Part shown: positions 1 to 5,968 of the stretch, piece by piece
Position numbering within the stretch: position 1 is the stretch's first letter
Layout: each line of letters opens with the position of its first letter
Source: Chloroflexota bacterium
Lineage (GTDB): Bacteria; Chloroflexota; Limnocylindria; Limnocylindrales; CSP1-4
Assembly (NCBI GenBank): GCA_015661135.1
Contig: JACVXW010000221.1
Span: 1 to 7,962 of the forward strand
Length of the DNA: 7,962 nt
Direction of reading: 5' to 3'
Program-made: the position numbers and the translations under genes
The notes under the pieces: model-generated
Told to the model about the DNA's origin: nothing
Database searches by the model: none
What the model saw: only the letters and a program-made list of their open reading frames with translations

Positions 1-3
1 TGG

Positions 4-84
4 GTCGCGGGCCGCGAGAGTGCGCCGCGCAAGTACCCGTCCCTCATGCCAATCGCTCCACCGCAGCGATCCACTCATCCCGGC
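4..84. repeat. Dispersed repeat, partner of 3428-3508 (recombinase 3' end plus downstream flank)
   Basis: Positions 4-84 align without gaps to 3428-3508 with roughly 13 mismatches. The match starts about 40 bp downstream of the recombinase stop codon, including an identical GCGCAAGTACCCGT block, runs through the stop, and continues into the last codons. It breaks where copy C has its internal deletion. The shared non-coding flank shows that each copy brought the same 3' neighbour sequence with it. Confidence 0.75.
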
Positions 85-166
85 CCTCGATAGGCATGCG
101 ATAGGCTGTTAACGCGTGTCCGACACCTGTCGGGCGCGCCATTGCAACCTTTTCCGGCAGCGCCAG
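44..166 (-). pseudogene. C-terminal remnant of a large serine recombinase (copy A)
   Basis: Read on the minus strand, the last 40 codons before the stop at 44-46 encode LALPEKVAMARPTGVGHA, then ALTAYRMPIEGRDEWIAA and VERLA. I take this as the extreme C-terminus of a large (zinc-ribbon) serine recombinase. The link is indirect: the same GRDEW-AERLA-stop ending follows a typical recombinase coiled-coil segment in the related copy at 3468-3753. The frame stays open on the minus strand to 310, but homology to the other copy stops near 166, so the catalytic, recombinase and zinc-ribbon parts are absent. Such a fragment cannot be functional. It lies just upstream of, and antiparallel to, a toxin-antitoxin pair. 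The family assignment rests on remembered family sequence, not on a search. Confidence 0.66.
52..166. repeat. Dispersed direct repeat, partner of 5992-6106
   Basis: Positions 52-166 match 5992-6106 in the same orientation with no gaps and about 9 mismatches over 115 bp (about 92% identity), including an uninterrupted identical run from about 81 to 141. Both copies are read on the minus strand as the tail of the same serine recombinase family. Identity this high between two broken copies suggests recent common origin or selection for the sequence itself. Confidence 0.88.
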
Positions 167-251
167 ATCCCTGCCGGACCCGTCTGGCCTTACGTGGTCG
201 CTGCAGCCGCGATCCCGGGCACGCAGATCCGGGCGGGTTGCCCAGTGGTGG

Positions 252-264
252 TACCATATAGGGC
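252..264 (+). promoter_or_regulatory. Probable leaderless promoter (-10 element) of the RHH-PIN toxin-antitoxin operon
   Basis: TACCAT at 252-257 fits the TANNNT -10 pattern and ends 8 nt before the ATG at 265. Transcription would therefore start at or next to the start codon. No Shine-Dalgarno sequence lies in the intervening bases, which supports a leaderless mRNA. No good -35 hexamer is visible. The -10 overlaps an 8-bp palindrome, TGGTACCA (249-256), a plausible half of an autoregulatory site for the antitoxin. Inferred from sequence only. Confidence 0.5.
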
Positions 265-492
265 ATGAAGAAGACCACCGTCTATCTCGAGCCCGAGCTG
301 GACCACGCACTCGGTCGTCTGGCCGCCAAGCGGCGCGTTTCGAAGGCCGAGGTGATCCGGGCCGCGTTGCGGGCTGCGGCCATGCACGTCGAGCGGCCCC
401 GGATCACGGGGATCGGCCTGGCCCACGGGCCGGGCGACGTGGCGGACGACATCGATCGTCACCTCGCCGAGACCAGCTTCGGCCGCGAATGA
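265..492 (+). CDS. Ribbon-helix-helix (CopG/VapB-like) antitoxin
   Basis: This 75-aa protein opens with MKKTTVYLEPELDHAL, the beta-strand and first helix of a ribbon-helix-helix DNA-binding domain. Next comes a turn and second helix (about residues 24-38, RVSKAEVIRAALRAA). The domain dimerises and binds the operator by its N-terminal strand. Residues 45-75 are polar and end in DDIDRHLAE-SFG, typical of the tail that wraps and neutralises a PIN toxin. The stop overlaps the start of the downstream PIN gene by 4 nt (ATGA), so the two are translationally coupled. The ATG at 265 is preferred because it begins exactly at the conserved strand and sits at leaderless spacing from a -10 element. Partner in a VapBC-type module; autoregulation is expected from the family and not shown here. 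Confidence 0.88.
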   Translation: MKKTTVYLEPELDHALGRLAAKRRVSKAEVIRAALRAAAMHVERPRITGIGLAHGPGDVADDIDRHLAETSFGRE

Positions 493-914
493 TCATCCTC
501 GACACGTCGGTTATCTACGCGCTCCTCGATGCGGCCGACAGCCGACACCGCCAGGCGCTCGAGTGGTACGACGCGCTCAATGAAGAGCTGGTCACGACGC
601 CGCTCGTGCTCGCGGAGGCCGATCACCTGGCCACGACGCGCGGCGGCCCCCGGGCGGTTCGGGCGTTCCGGGCCGACGTCAGCGCCGGCGCCTACCTCGT
701 GGAATGGTGGCCGACCGCCGCCCGGGAAGCCGCCGAGCTGGCTGATCGTTACGCCGACCTCGGCATCGGCCTCACGGATGCGTCGCTGGTCGTCCTGGCC
801 GCACGCGTTGGTTCGGCGGATGTCGCCACGTTCGACGAGCGGCACTTCCGGGCCGTCCGCCCGCTCGGCGTTGCGGATGCGTTCCGCCTCCTGCCGCTCG
901 ACGCCTCAGGGTAA
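489..914 (+). CDS. PIN-domain ribonuclease toxin (VapC-like)
   Basis: This 141-aa protein is a full-length single PIN domain. The four acidic metal-binding positions are visible: Asp5 in MIILDTS, Glu43 in LVLAEAD, Asp97 in GLTDASLV, and Asp116 in ATFDERHF. PIN toxins are Mg/Mn-dependent endoribonucleases that cleave tRNA, rRNA or mRNA when released from their antitoxin. The target here cannot be told from sequence. The ATG overlaps the antitoxin stop by 4 nt. The 3' end overlaps the 3' end of the convergent tetR-type gene by 9 bp (906-914). All catalytic residues are present, so the toxin looks intact and its antitoxin must be maintained. Confidence 0.94.
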   Translation: MIILDTSVIYALLDAADSRHRQALEWYDALNEELVTTPLVLAEADHLATTRGGPRAVRAFRADVSAGAYLVEWWPTAAREAAELADRYADLGIGLTDASLVVLAARVGSADVATFDERHFRAVRPLGVADAFRLLPLDASG

Positions 915-1613
915 GTGGCCTGATGACGTCGAGCTCGGCACCCCACCTCGGTTCGGCTCCGCGGCGAGCGCCTCCAGACCGCCGACCAAGAGCTCGATCG
1001 TCAGACGATTGGCGTCCGCCCCCGCGGTCCAATCCATGAACTGGTCCGCGGCGCTCGAGAGATAGGGGAACTCGCCAGCGGACAGCCCTTCCATGGACGC
1101 CTGCTGACGATCGGCGTCCGGCGGAAGATCGCGTGAAGCTGCGGCCCAGGTGGCGCGATTGATGGCCGGGCCGAGGACCATGCCGGTGATCACCTGCAGC
1201 AAGCGCACCGATTGGCCGGCGTCGAAACTCGCGCTCTGGAGGGTCGCCAGCAATGCCTCGCTCACGCGCAGGGCGGCCGGGGAGACGAAGGGTCGCGAGA
1301 GTAGCAGGGCCGTCGCCGGGTGCGCCGCCACGACCGCCTGGAAGCTGGCCAGCAGCCGGCGCAGCCGGTCCTGCCAGGTGGCCGTCTCGGCAGGCGCAAG
1401 GTCTACCTGATCCAGCAGCCGCTCGACCATCAGGTCGAGCAGGTGGGACTTGTTCCGCACGTGCCGGTAGATGGCCATCGGTGTCACCCCGAGGCCCCCG
1501 GCGAGCCGCCGCAGGCTGACCGCCTCGATGCCACCCTCATCCGCTGCCCGCAGCGCGGCATCCACCACACGCTCCGTGGTCAGTCCGCGGTGGGCCTTGA
1601 CGTCACGAGCCAT
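906..1613 (-). CDS. TetR/AcrR-family transcriptional repressor
   Basis: This 235-aa protein has an N-terminal TetR helix-turn-helix at about residues 12-58: TTERVVDAALRAADEGG, then SLRRLAGGLGVTPMAIYRHV, then NKSHLLDLM. The recognition helix lies around VTPMAIYRHV. The remainder is an alpha-helical ligand-binding and dimerisation domain of the tetracycline-repressor C-terminal type (about residues 75-220). The last 15 or so residues are low-complexity and overlap the convergent PIN gene. The start codon at 1611-1613 gives the expected short basic leader before the domain. It is transcribed away from the small membrane gene at 1694, and a palindromic operator lies between them. It probably represses both itself and that gene. 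The inducer is unknown. Confidence 0.94.
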   Translation of the reverse strand: MARDVKAHRGLTTERVVDAALRAADEGGIEAVSLRRLAGGLGVTPMAIYRHVRNKSHLLDLMVERLLDQVDLAPAETATWQDRLRRLLASFQAVVAAHPATALLLSRPFVSPAALRVSEALLATLQSASFDAGQSVRLLQVITGMVLGPAINRATWAAASRDLPPDADRQQASMEGLSAGEFPYLSSAADQFMDWTAGADANRLTIELLVGGLEALAAEPNRGGVPSSTSSGHLP

Positions 1614-1618
1614 GCTGC

Positions 1619-1655
1619 TAGTCTACGCCGTACATATTAGTCTACGCCGTAGACT
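1619..1655. promoter_or_regulatory. Tandem operator for the TetR-family repressor
   Basis: AGTCTACGCCGTAGACT at 1639-1655 is a perfect inverted repeat of 8-bp arms around one central base. The 14-bp sequence TAGTCTACGCCGTA occurs twice, at 1619-1632 and 1638-1651, so a second, weaker half-symmetric site (1620-1636, 5 of 8 positions symmetric) lies just upstream at a 19-bp offset. Size, symmetry and position between divergent genes are those of TetR operators. The sites flank and overlap the likely tetR -10, which implies autorepression and repression of the divergent membrane gene. Confidence 0.82.
1634..1639 (-). promoter_or_regulatory. Candidate -10 element of the tetR-type gene
   Basis: On the minus strand 1639-1634 reads TAATAT, a close match to the -10 consensus. 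It lies between the two operator copies, 20 bp upstream of the repressor start codon. A start site near 1626 would fall inside the upstream operator copy. No convincing -35 hexamer was seen. For the plus strand, TAGACT (1650-1655) is a weaker candidate -10. Confidence 0.4.
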
Positions 1656-1693
1656 GATGTGGGAGTGGGGGCGCCCCGCATGGGAGGCACAGA

Positions 1694-2035
1694 ATGAACA
1701 GGCTCGGAATCGCTGGGGCCCTTTGGCTCGTGGCGGCCGGATTCGCGATCGCGACGACGCTCATCTTCAGGGTCGACCCGGTCCAGTGGGTCGTCACCAT
1801 GGCGGTCGGCATGGTCGCCGCCGCCGTGGGTCTGTGGCTGATCGCGCGCCCGAGTTCCCTGGTCGTGTCCGCGTCGAACGTCGCCGCCGTGGTATGGATC
1901 GTCCTGTATGCCGTCCTCACCGTGCAGCAGGCTGACGAGCTTGCGGCATGGACGACGGACGTCATCCTGTTCGCGATCGGTGCGGCCGCCGGAGTCACGG
2001 CATACCGCGCGGCAGCGCGAGCGAAGCTCGGGTGA
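1694..2035 (+). CDS. Small four-helix membrane protein, function unknown
   Basis: This 113-aa hydrophobic protein has four predicted membrane segments at about residues 5-24 (IAGALWLVAAGFAIATTLIF), 30-50, 57-78 and 88-105. It has short loops and a basic C-terminus (RAAARAKLG). I recognise no catalytic motif or named family. A good ribosome-binding site, GGGAGG at 1682-1687, lies 6 nt before the ATG and fixes the start. It is divergent from the TetR-type repressor, shares the operator region, and is likely its regulated target. A second small membrane protein follows 64 bp downstream. The arrangement resembles a repressor controlling an inducible membrane protein; a transport or stress role is only a guess. 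Confidence 0.76.
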   Translation: MNRLGIAGALWLVAAGFAIATTLIFRVDPVQWVVTMAVGMVAAAVGLWLIARPSSLVVSASNVAAVVWIVLYAVLTVQQADELAAWTTDVILFAIGAAAGVTAYRAAARAKLG

Positions 2036-2099
2036 ATGATCTCCTGACCGCTGCCGGCGAGGTGCACCGATCGCGACGCTGCGTCAGGAAGGAGCGCCG

Positions 2100-2473
2100 A
2101 TGACGGGGACGAGCGACTCGACCCACTTCCGCCCCCCGCTGACGGTTCGGGTCGCCGCGTTCCTGTTCCTGTTCCTCGGCCTTGCGTTCGGCGCCTCGGT
2201 GCCCTTCGTGTTGGCCCATCTCGACCGGTTTGGCGAGTTGCCGATGAACCGGAGGCGTTCATGGCCCTCGGCTGGACCTTCGTCGGGGTATGTGCCGCCG
2301 ACGTGGTCGCCGGTTTCGGGCTCTGGCGAGGCCATCGATGGGGAGCCAGGCTGGGGCTCGCCACGTCGCCCGTCGCATTTGCCCTCGGCGAGGGGTTCGC
2401 CCTGCCCCTCATCCTCGTCGGCGTGCCGATCCGCGTGGCCCTCGTGTTGGCGGGTCGCCGAAGCCTGGGCTGA
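2100..2473 (+). pseudogene. Small membrane protein interrupted by a one-base frameshift
   Basis: Two overlapping frames together make one plausible protein of about 124 aa. The first starts at ATG 2100 (Shine-Dalgarno AAGGAG at 2089-2094) and gives a polar leader then a membrane helix (LTVRVAAFLFLFLGLAFGAS), ending around FGELP near 2243. The second continues from about 2243 as DEPEAFMALGWTFVGV and has two or three more hydrophobic segments, ending in LVLAGRRSLG at the stop 2471-2473. Restoring one base around 2243 (for example CCGGAT instead of CCGAT) joins them. Beyond the shift, the first frame loses its hydrophobic character. This is either a sequencing or assembly deletion or a real mutation. 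It follows the membrane gene at 1694-2035 and may share its operon. Family not recognised. Confidence 0.62.
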
Positions 2474-2697
2474 CGTGCTGGCAACTGGCGTGTCGTGCGC
2501 GGACCTGAGTTCCCCGCTGCCAGGCCGAGGACCTCATCCGGGCGATTCGCGACGGGCTCAGGGAGTGGGAGCCGAGGTCGACGGCGCGGGTGTGCTTGTG
2601 GCCAGGGAGGTCTCGCTCAACTGGGCTCCAGACTCGGGACATCGAGCCACCACCTGGCGACATCCGGGACGGTTCGTGCCTGGATCCACGGTTGTGG
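2474..2697. other. Non-coding interval between the membrane cassette and the second toxin-antitoxin pair
   Basis: I see no supported gene here. The frame of the AbrB-type antitoxin stays open upstream to 2495, but the added residues are low-complexity Gly/Arg/Ser and do not belong to the family. Another frame (from about 2527) reads EDLIRAIRDGLREWEP, which looks helical and could be a fragment of a lost gene, but it is too short to assign. The 8-bp palindrome TGGATCCA (2681-2688) lies just upstream of the next promoter. Confidence 0.4.
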
Positions 2698-2710
2698 TAG
2701 TATTGGAACC
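2698..2710 (+). promoter_or_regulatory. Probable leaderless promoter (-10 element) of the AbrB-PIN toxin-antitoxin operon
   Basis: TAGTAT at 2698-2703 is a good -10 hexamer. It ends 8 nt upstream of the ATG at 2711, the same spacing as at the first toxin-antitoxin operon. Only TGGAACC separates it from the start codon and there is no Shine-Dalgarno, so the mRNA is probably leaderless. The -35 region is weak. Confidence 0.55.
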
Positions 2711-2953
2711 ATGAGAACTACCATCGATCGGGCTGGGCGTGTGGTAATCCCACGCAGTCTGCGAAATCGAATCGGACTGGCTGGCGGTGGCGAGGTGGAG
2801 ATCGAGCTCGAAGGCGCTGCGATCCGCATCGAGCCGGTCGCCGGCACGAAGCTCCGAGAGGACGGCGGCTTGCTGTTCATCCCGACGACGGGGACACCCA
2901 TCGACCACACCTTGGTCCGCGAGCTGATCGATGCGGACCGACACGGACGCTGA
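2711..2953 (+). CDS. AbrB/MazE-fold (SpoVT-AbrB) antitoxin
   Basis: This 80-aa protein starts MRTTIDRAGRVVIPRSLRNR, the signature of the swapped-hairpin AbrB DNA-binding domain: a strand, then the DRAGRVVIP loop, then RSLRNRIGL. The strands EVEIELEGAAIRIEPV follow, completing the domain by about residue 45. The C-terminal part (LLFIPTTGTPIDHTLVRELIDADR) is the expected toxin-binding tail of VapB-type antitoxins. The open frame extends upstream, but the domain begins exactly at this ATG, which has leaderless spacing from a -10. The gene overlaps the downstream PIN toxin by 23 nt in another frame. It likely represses its own promoter. Confidence 0.93.
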   Translation: MRTTIDRAGRVVIPRSLRNRIGLAGGGEVEIELEGAAIRIEPVAGTKLREDGGLLFIPTTGTPIDHTLVRELIDADRHGR

Positions 2954-3368
2954 CGAGCGCCAGGTCGCGCTGCTCGACACCAGCACCGCCGTCGCGCTCG
3001 TCGTCGAAGACCACGAGGCCCATGTCGCGACGCTCGATGCCGTCCGAGGCCGCCGACTGGGTCTGGCCGGGCACGCCTGGTTCGAGACGTACTCGGTCCT
3101 GACGCGGCTACCGCCTGGCCTTCGTCGGTCGCCGGCCGATGCCCTCCGGCTGCTGGCCCGCAACTTTCCGGCATCCAGGTTTCTTGGCGAGGGCGAGGCG
3201 GCCGACCTCGGCGGGGACATGGCCAGGCTGGGGATTTCTGGCGGTGCCGTCTACGACGCGCTCGTCGGCGCGGCCGCGAGGCAGCACCGACTCCCGCTCG
3301 TTTCCGCGGACACGCGGGCGCGATCCATCTACGAAGCGCTCGGAGTGGAGATCGATCTCATCCCGTAG
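2931..3368 (+). CDS. PIN-domain ribonuclease toxin (VapC-like), partner of the AbrB-type antitoxin
   Basis: This 145-aa PIN-domain protein carries four acidic residues at the expected places: Asp16 (ALLDTSTA), Glu52 (WFETYSVL), Asp109 (AVYDALVG) and Asp127 (LVSADTRA). Together they form the metal site of a PIN endoribonuclease. The SADTRA-IYEALGVE ending is typical of VapC toxins. The ATG at 2931 lies 23 nt inside the antitoxin gene. There is no in-frame ATG between it and the first PIN strand, so this start is preferred although it adds a polar 11-residue leader. It is not closely similar to the first PIN toxin; the two share only the fold and catalytic positions. RNA target unknown. Confidence 0.9.
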   Translation: MRTDTDADERQVALLDTSTAVALVVEDHEAHVATLDAVRGRRLGLAGHAWFETYSVLTRLPPGLRRSPADALRLLARNFPASRFLGEGEAADLGGDMARLGISGGAVYDALVGAAARQHRLPLVSADTRARSIYEALGVEIDLIP

Positions 3369-3427
3369 GCGAGGGCGGGTTCGATCCGCGGAAGCGGCTC
3401 TCCACGAGAACCTCCAGCTGGCGCGGC

Positions 3428-3508
3428 GTCGCTGGCCACGACAGCGCCCCGCGCAAGTACCCGTTTCTCATGCCAATCGCTCGGCCCCGGCGACCCACTC
3501 ATCGCGGC
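3428..3508. repeat. Dispersed repeat, partner of 4-84
   Basis: This is the second copy of the recombinase 3' end plus about 40 bp of downstream flank, beginning 60 bp after the PIN toxin stop. It includes the GCGCAAGTACCCGT block and the recombinase stop (3468-3470). It is the only recognisable content of the intergenic interval 3369-3467. Confidence 0.75.
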
Positions 3509-3753
3509 TCCTTCGGTACGTCTGCGGTCTGCAGCGATTCGCTGAGGGCGCGCAGCCACTCGACTGCGCGTTGACCCGGTAGGCCGGCCGTCGTCCTCTC
3601 TGTGATCGCGTCACGTTGCTCGCGGAGCGCCTTCAGGCGCGCCAAGTAGGTGTCGTCGCCCAGCGAGCCGGCAGCATGGTCCAGTGCCAGTTCGCGGGTC
3701 TGCCGATCGATTCGCGCCCGGTCGAGCGCCACCGGCTGCTTGTTCGACCCCAT
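3468..3753 (-). pseudogene. C-terminal remnant of a large serine recombinase with an internal deletion (copy C)
   Basis: On the minus strand, 3753-3499 encodes 84 aa rich in charged helix: DRARIDRQTRELALDHAAG, then DDTYLARLKALREQRDAI, then AVEWLRALSESLQTADVP. This is the long coiled-coil segment that follows the zinc ribbon in large serine recombinases. In intact relatives, as I recall them, roughly 90 more residues follow, ending in a GRDEW-AERLA tail. Here ADVPKE is joined almost directly, and out of frame, to RDEWVAGAERLA with its stop at 3468-3470. A deletion therefore fused the helix to the tail. The catalytic domain and zinc ribbon are missing upstream. An 84-aa helical peptide could still be made from ATG 3753, but function is doubtful. 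It lies antisense to the start region of the PAS-EAL gene. Confidence 0.75.
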
Positions 3754-3806
3754 TTGCGGCTCCTTGCCGGACGCACATCATGGGCAGCCCGGTGGTCAAG
3801 GTGTCC

Positions 3807-5869
3807 ATGCAATCCTCGATGCGAACAGCCCAAACAATTAGATCGACCCTGCCTCTGGGCGCAATGCGCTTGGGCATTCGCGATCTCCCAACCATCGCCG
3901 GCCGCGCGGCTGCCGCGGTTGGCATCACGGTCCTGCTCGGTTGGTTGCTCGGGCTCGACATCCTGAAGTCCATCGTTCCCGGCCTACTGACCATGAAGGT
4001 CAACACCGCGCTGGCGTTCGTGCTCCTGGGCCTCGGCTTGTTCCTCAGTGCGCGGACAAACACAGCTCGCGATCGGCGCGTGGCGGTTCTGCCAGTAACG
4101 GCCGTCCTGATCCTCGCCGCCCTCGTCGGCAGCCAGTACCTGATCGGTCGGGACCTCGGCATCGACCAGTGGCTGTTCTACGAAGCGCCCGGTCAGTTGG
4201 GCACGGTCCAGCCGAACCGGATGTCCCCGATGACGGTGATCTGCTTCCTGCTCGTCGGGACCGGGATCATCCTGGCCACGCTCCGTCGCGCGACAAGGGT
4301 GGTGCCGGTCCTCGTGGTTGGTGCGCTGTCGCTTGCCGCCCTCAACGTGTTTGACTTCATGTTCGACGCGACCGCACCTGCGGCGTTTGCCGGCTACACG
4401 CAAATGGCGCTGACCACCGCCTCGACAATGATCCTGGTGGGCATCGGAACGATGGGTTTGCTACCCAACGGCGGGCTCCTACAAACGCTGAGCGGGCCGT
4501 CGACCTCCGCGCAGCTCGCCCGGCGGCTGATGTTCGTGAGGAGCTCGGCCTGTACGGAACCCGCTATGGCATTTCGCTCATGGCCCTGGCGACCTTCGTC
4601 CTGCTTGCGTTCGCCATCCTGCGGAGCTCCCGTTCGAGTCAGCGCATCGAAACCGCGCGACAGGCGGTCATCGAGGAGCGGGATCGGTTCTTCGACGTCT
4701 CGATCGACATGCTGGCGACGGCCACCGCCGACGGCTACTTCGTCCGGCTCAATCCGGCGTGGACGGCGGCCCTCGGGTACGAACTCGATGAGCTCATGTC
4801 CAGGCCGTTCGTCGAGTTTGTCCATCCAGACGATCTGGAGGCAACGAACGTCGAGGTCGTGCGCCAGATCGACGAGGGCAAGTCCGTCCTGAACTTCCAG
4901 AATCGCTACCGCCATCGCGACGGCTCGTACCGCTGGCTCGAGTGGGCGTCGTCACCCTCGGCCGACGGCGCCTTGATCTATGCAGCTGCCCGAGACATCA
5001 CCGATCGGAAACTCGAGGAGGAACGCCTTCAAGCGCCCGCCGTCGCACTCGCCCGCCGCCGAGCCGAGGCCCAGGACCGGATCGCATCGACGATCGAGAC
5101 GCGGGCGTTCGGACCGGTCTACCAACCCATCGTCGATCTGTCCACCGGAGCGACGGTCGGGTACGAGGCACTGACCCGATTCACGGATGGCTGCCCGCCG
5201 GACGAGATGTTCGCGACCGCGCTGGAGTGCGGTCTGGGCATCAAGCTCGAGACGGTAACCCTCGCGGCAGCGCTCGACGGCGCTCGCCGCCTGCCGCCGC
5301 GAACCTGGCTGAGCCTTAACGTCTCGCCGCCCCTTCTTGCCGACGTCGAAACACTCGGGGCGACGCTCGGACTGCGTGCCCGAGCGCTCGTCCTCGAAAT
5401 CACCGAGCACGAGACAATCGAGGCCTATGGACCCTTGCGCGAGGCCGTGCTCCGGCTGGGTCCCTACGTTCGTCTGGCGGTGGATGACGCGGGGGCCGGG
5501 GTTGCCAACTTCCACCATCTCGTCGAGCTCCGGCCGGACTTCGTCAAGATCGACGTCAGTCTCGTCCGCGGGGTGGATACGGACCTGAGTCGCCAAGCGG
5601 TCGTCGCCGGCATCCTCCATTTCGCTAGCGCTGCTCATTGCCAGGTGATCGCGGAGGGTATCGAGACCGAGGCGGAGCTGGCGACGGTGACCGAGCTCGG
5701 GGTCACCCTTGGCCAGGGCTACCTACTGGGGCGACCGGCTCCGGCCGAGACCTGGTCCCACGCCGAGAATCAGGTCCACCTGCCGCGCGCCGCTGGGCCG
5801 ACGCTTCGGGTCGAACGACGCGCTGCGGTCCACGGGGTGACCCGCCGCGAGTCCGACAGAGCAGGATAA
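3807..5869 (+). pseudogene. Membrane-anchored PAS-EAL cyclic-di-GMP phosphodiesterase, frameshifted
   Basis: Two frames make one protein of about 690 aa. Frame one (from about 3807 or 3864) encodes six hydrophobic helices through about 4500, a multi-pass sensor module of the kind placed before PAS domains. Near 4530-4541 the frame breaks after QLARRLM. The other frame continues with EELGLYGTRYG, a last helix (ISLMALATFVLLAFAIL), a PAS domain (about 4682-5020, from RDRFFDVSIDMLATATADG to AARDITDRK) and an EAL domain (about 5100-5770). The EAL domain keeps its catalytic motifs: GYEALTRF (Glu at 5165), SLNVSPP, LEITEHE, VDDAGAG, VKIDVSLV, IAEGIETEAEL and GQGYLLGRP. No GGDEF domain is present. 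An intact form would hydrolyse c-di-GMP to pGpG under PAS and membrane control. The start is uncertain: ATG 3807 has a weak AAGGTG upstream, while 3864 starts nearest the first helix. Confidence 0.82.
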
Positions 5870-5872
5870 AGG

Positions 5873-5888
5873 CCCGGTTTCGGCCGGG
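5873..5888 (+). terminator. Candidate hairpin after the PAS-EAL gene
   Basis: CCCGG (5873-5877) and CCGGG (5884-5888) form a perfect 5-bp stem around a 6-nt loop, starting 4 nt after the stop codon. No T-tract follows, so it is at best a weak or non-canonical terminator. Confidence 0.25.
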
Positions 5889-5968
5889 ACTGTGGCACTG
5901 GGAAGGGACGTAGCTTCGATCCGACCGATTGGACCCAGCTCTGCCAGGGCGCGCAGCGAGCGCATAGC

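Noticed and set aside
104..141. Possible tRNA 3' half in the repeat (CTGTTAAC followed by CTGTCGGGCGCGCCA), also at 6044-6081
   Set aside because: The T-stem arms do not pair, the anticodon stem is not complementary and no 5' half exists. The sequence is explained as the in-frame recombinase tail on the minus strand (ARPTGVGHALTAY).
459..845. 128-codon minus-strand ORF opposite the first PIN toxin
   Set aside because: Lies entirely opposite a PIN domain with all catalytic residues; no domain of its own.
2042..2089. 7-bp inverted repeat TCCTGAC / GTCAGGA upstream of the frameshifted membrane gene
   Set aside because: The loop is 34 nt and the stem short; it touches the ribosome-binding site but is too weak to call a regulatory hairpin.
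1642..2484. 280-codon minus-strand ORF opposite the membrane genes
   Set aside because: Pro/Arg/Thr/Ala-rich low-complexity product typical of the antisense frame of GC-rich genes. The plus strand has ribosome-binding sites and clear membrane helices.
2495..2710. N-terminal extension of the AbrB-type antitoxin to an upstream ATG
   Set aside because: Extra residues are Gly/Arg/Ser low-complexity, the AbrB fold begins exactly at ATG 2711, and a -10 hexamer sits inside the extension.
3375..3393. T-arm-like GGGTTCGATCC after the second PIN toxin
   Set aside because: The flanking bases do not form a proper 5-bp T-stem, and no acceptor or anticodon arms are present upstream.
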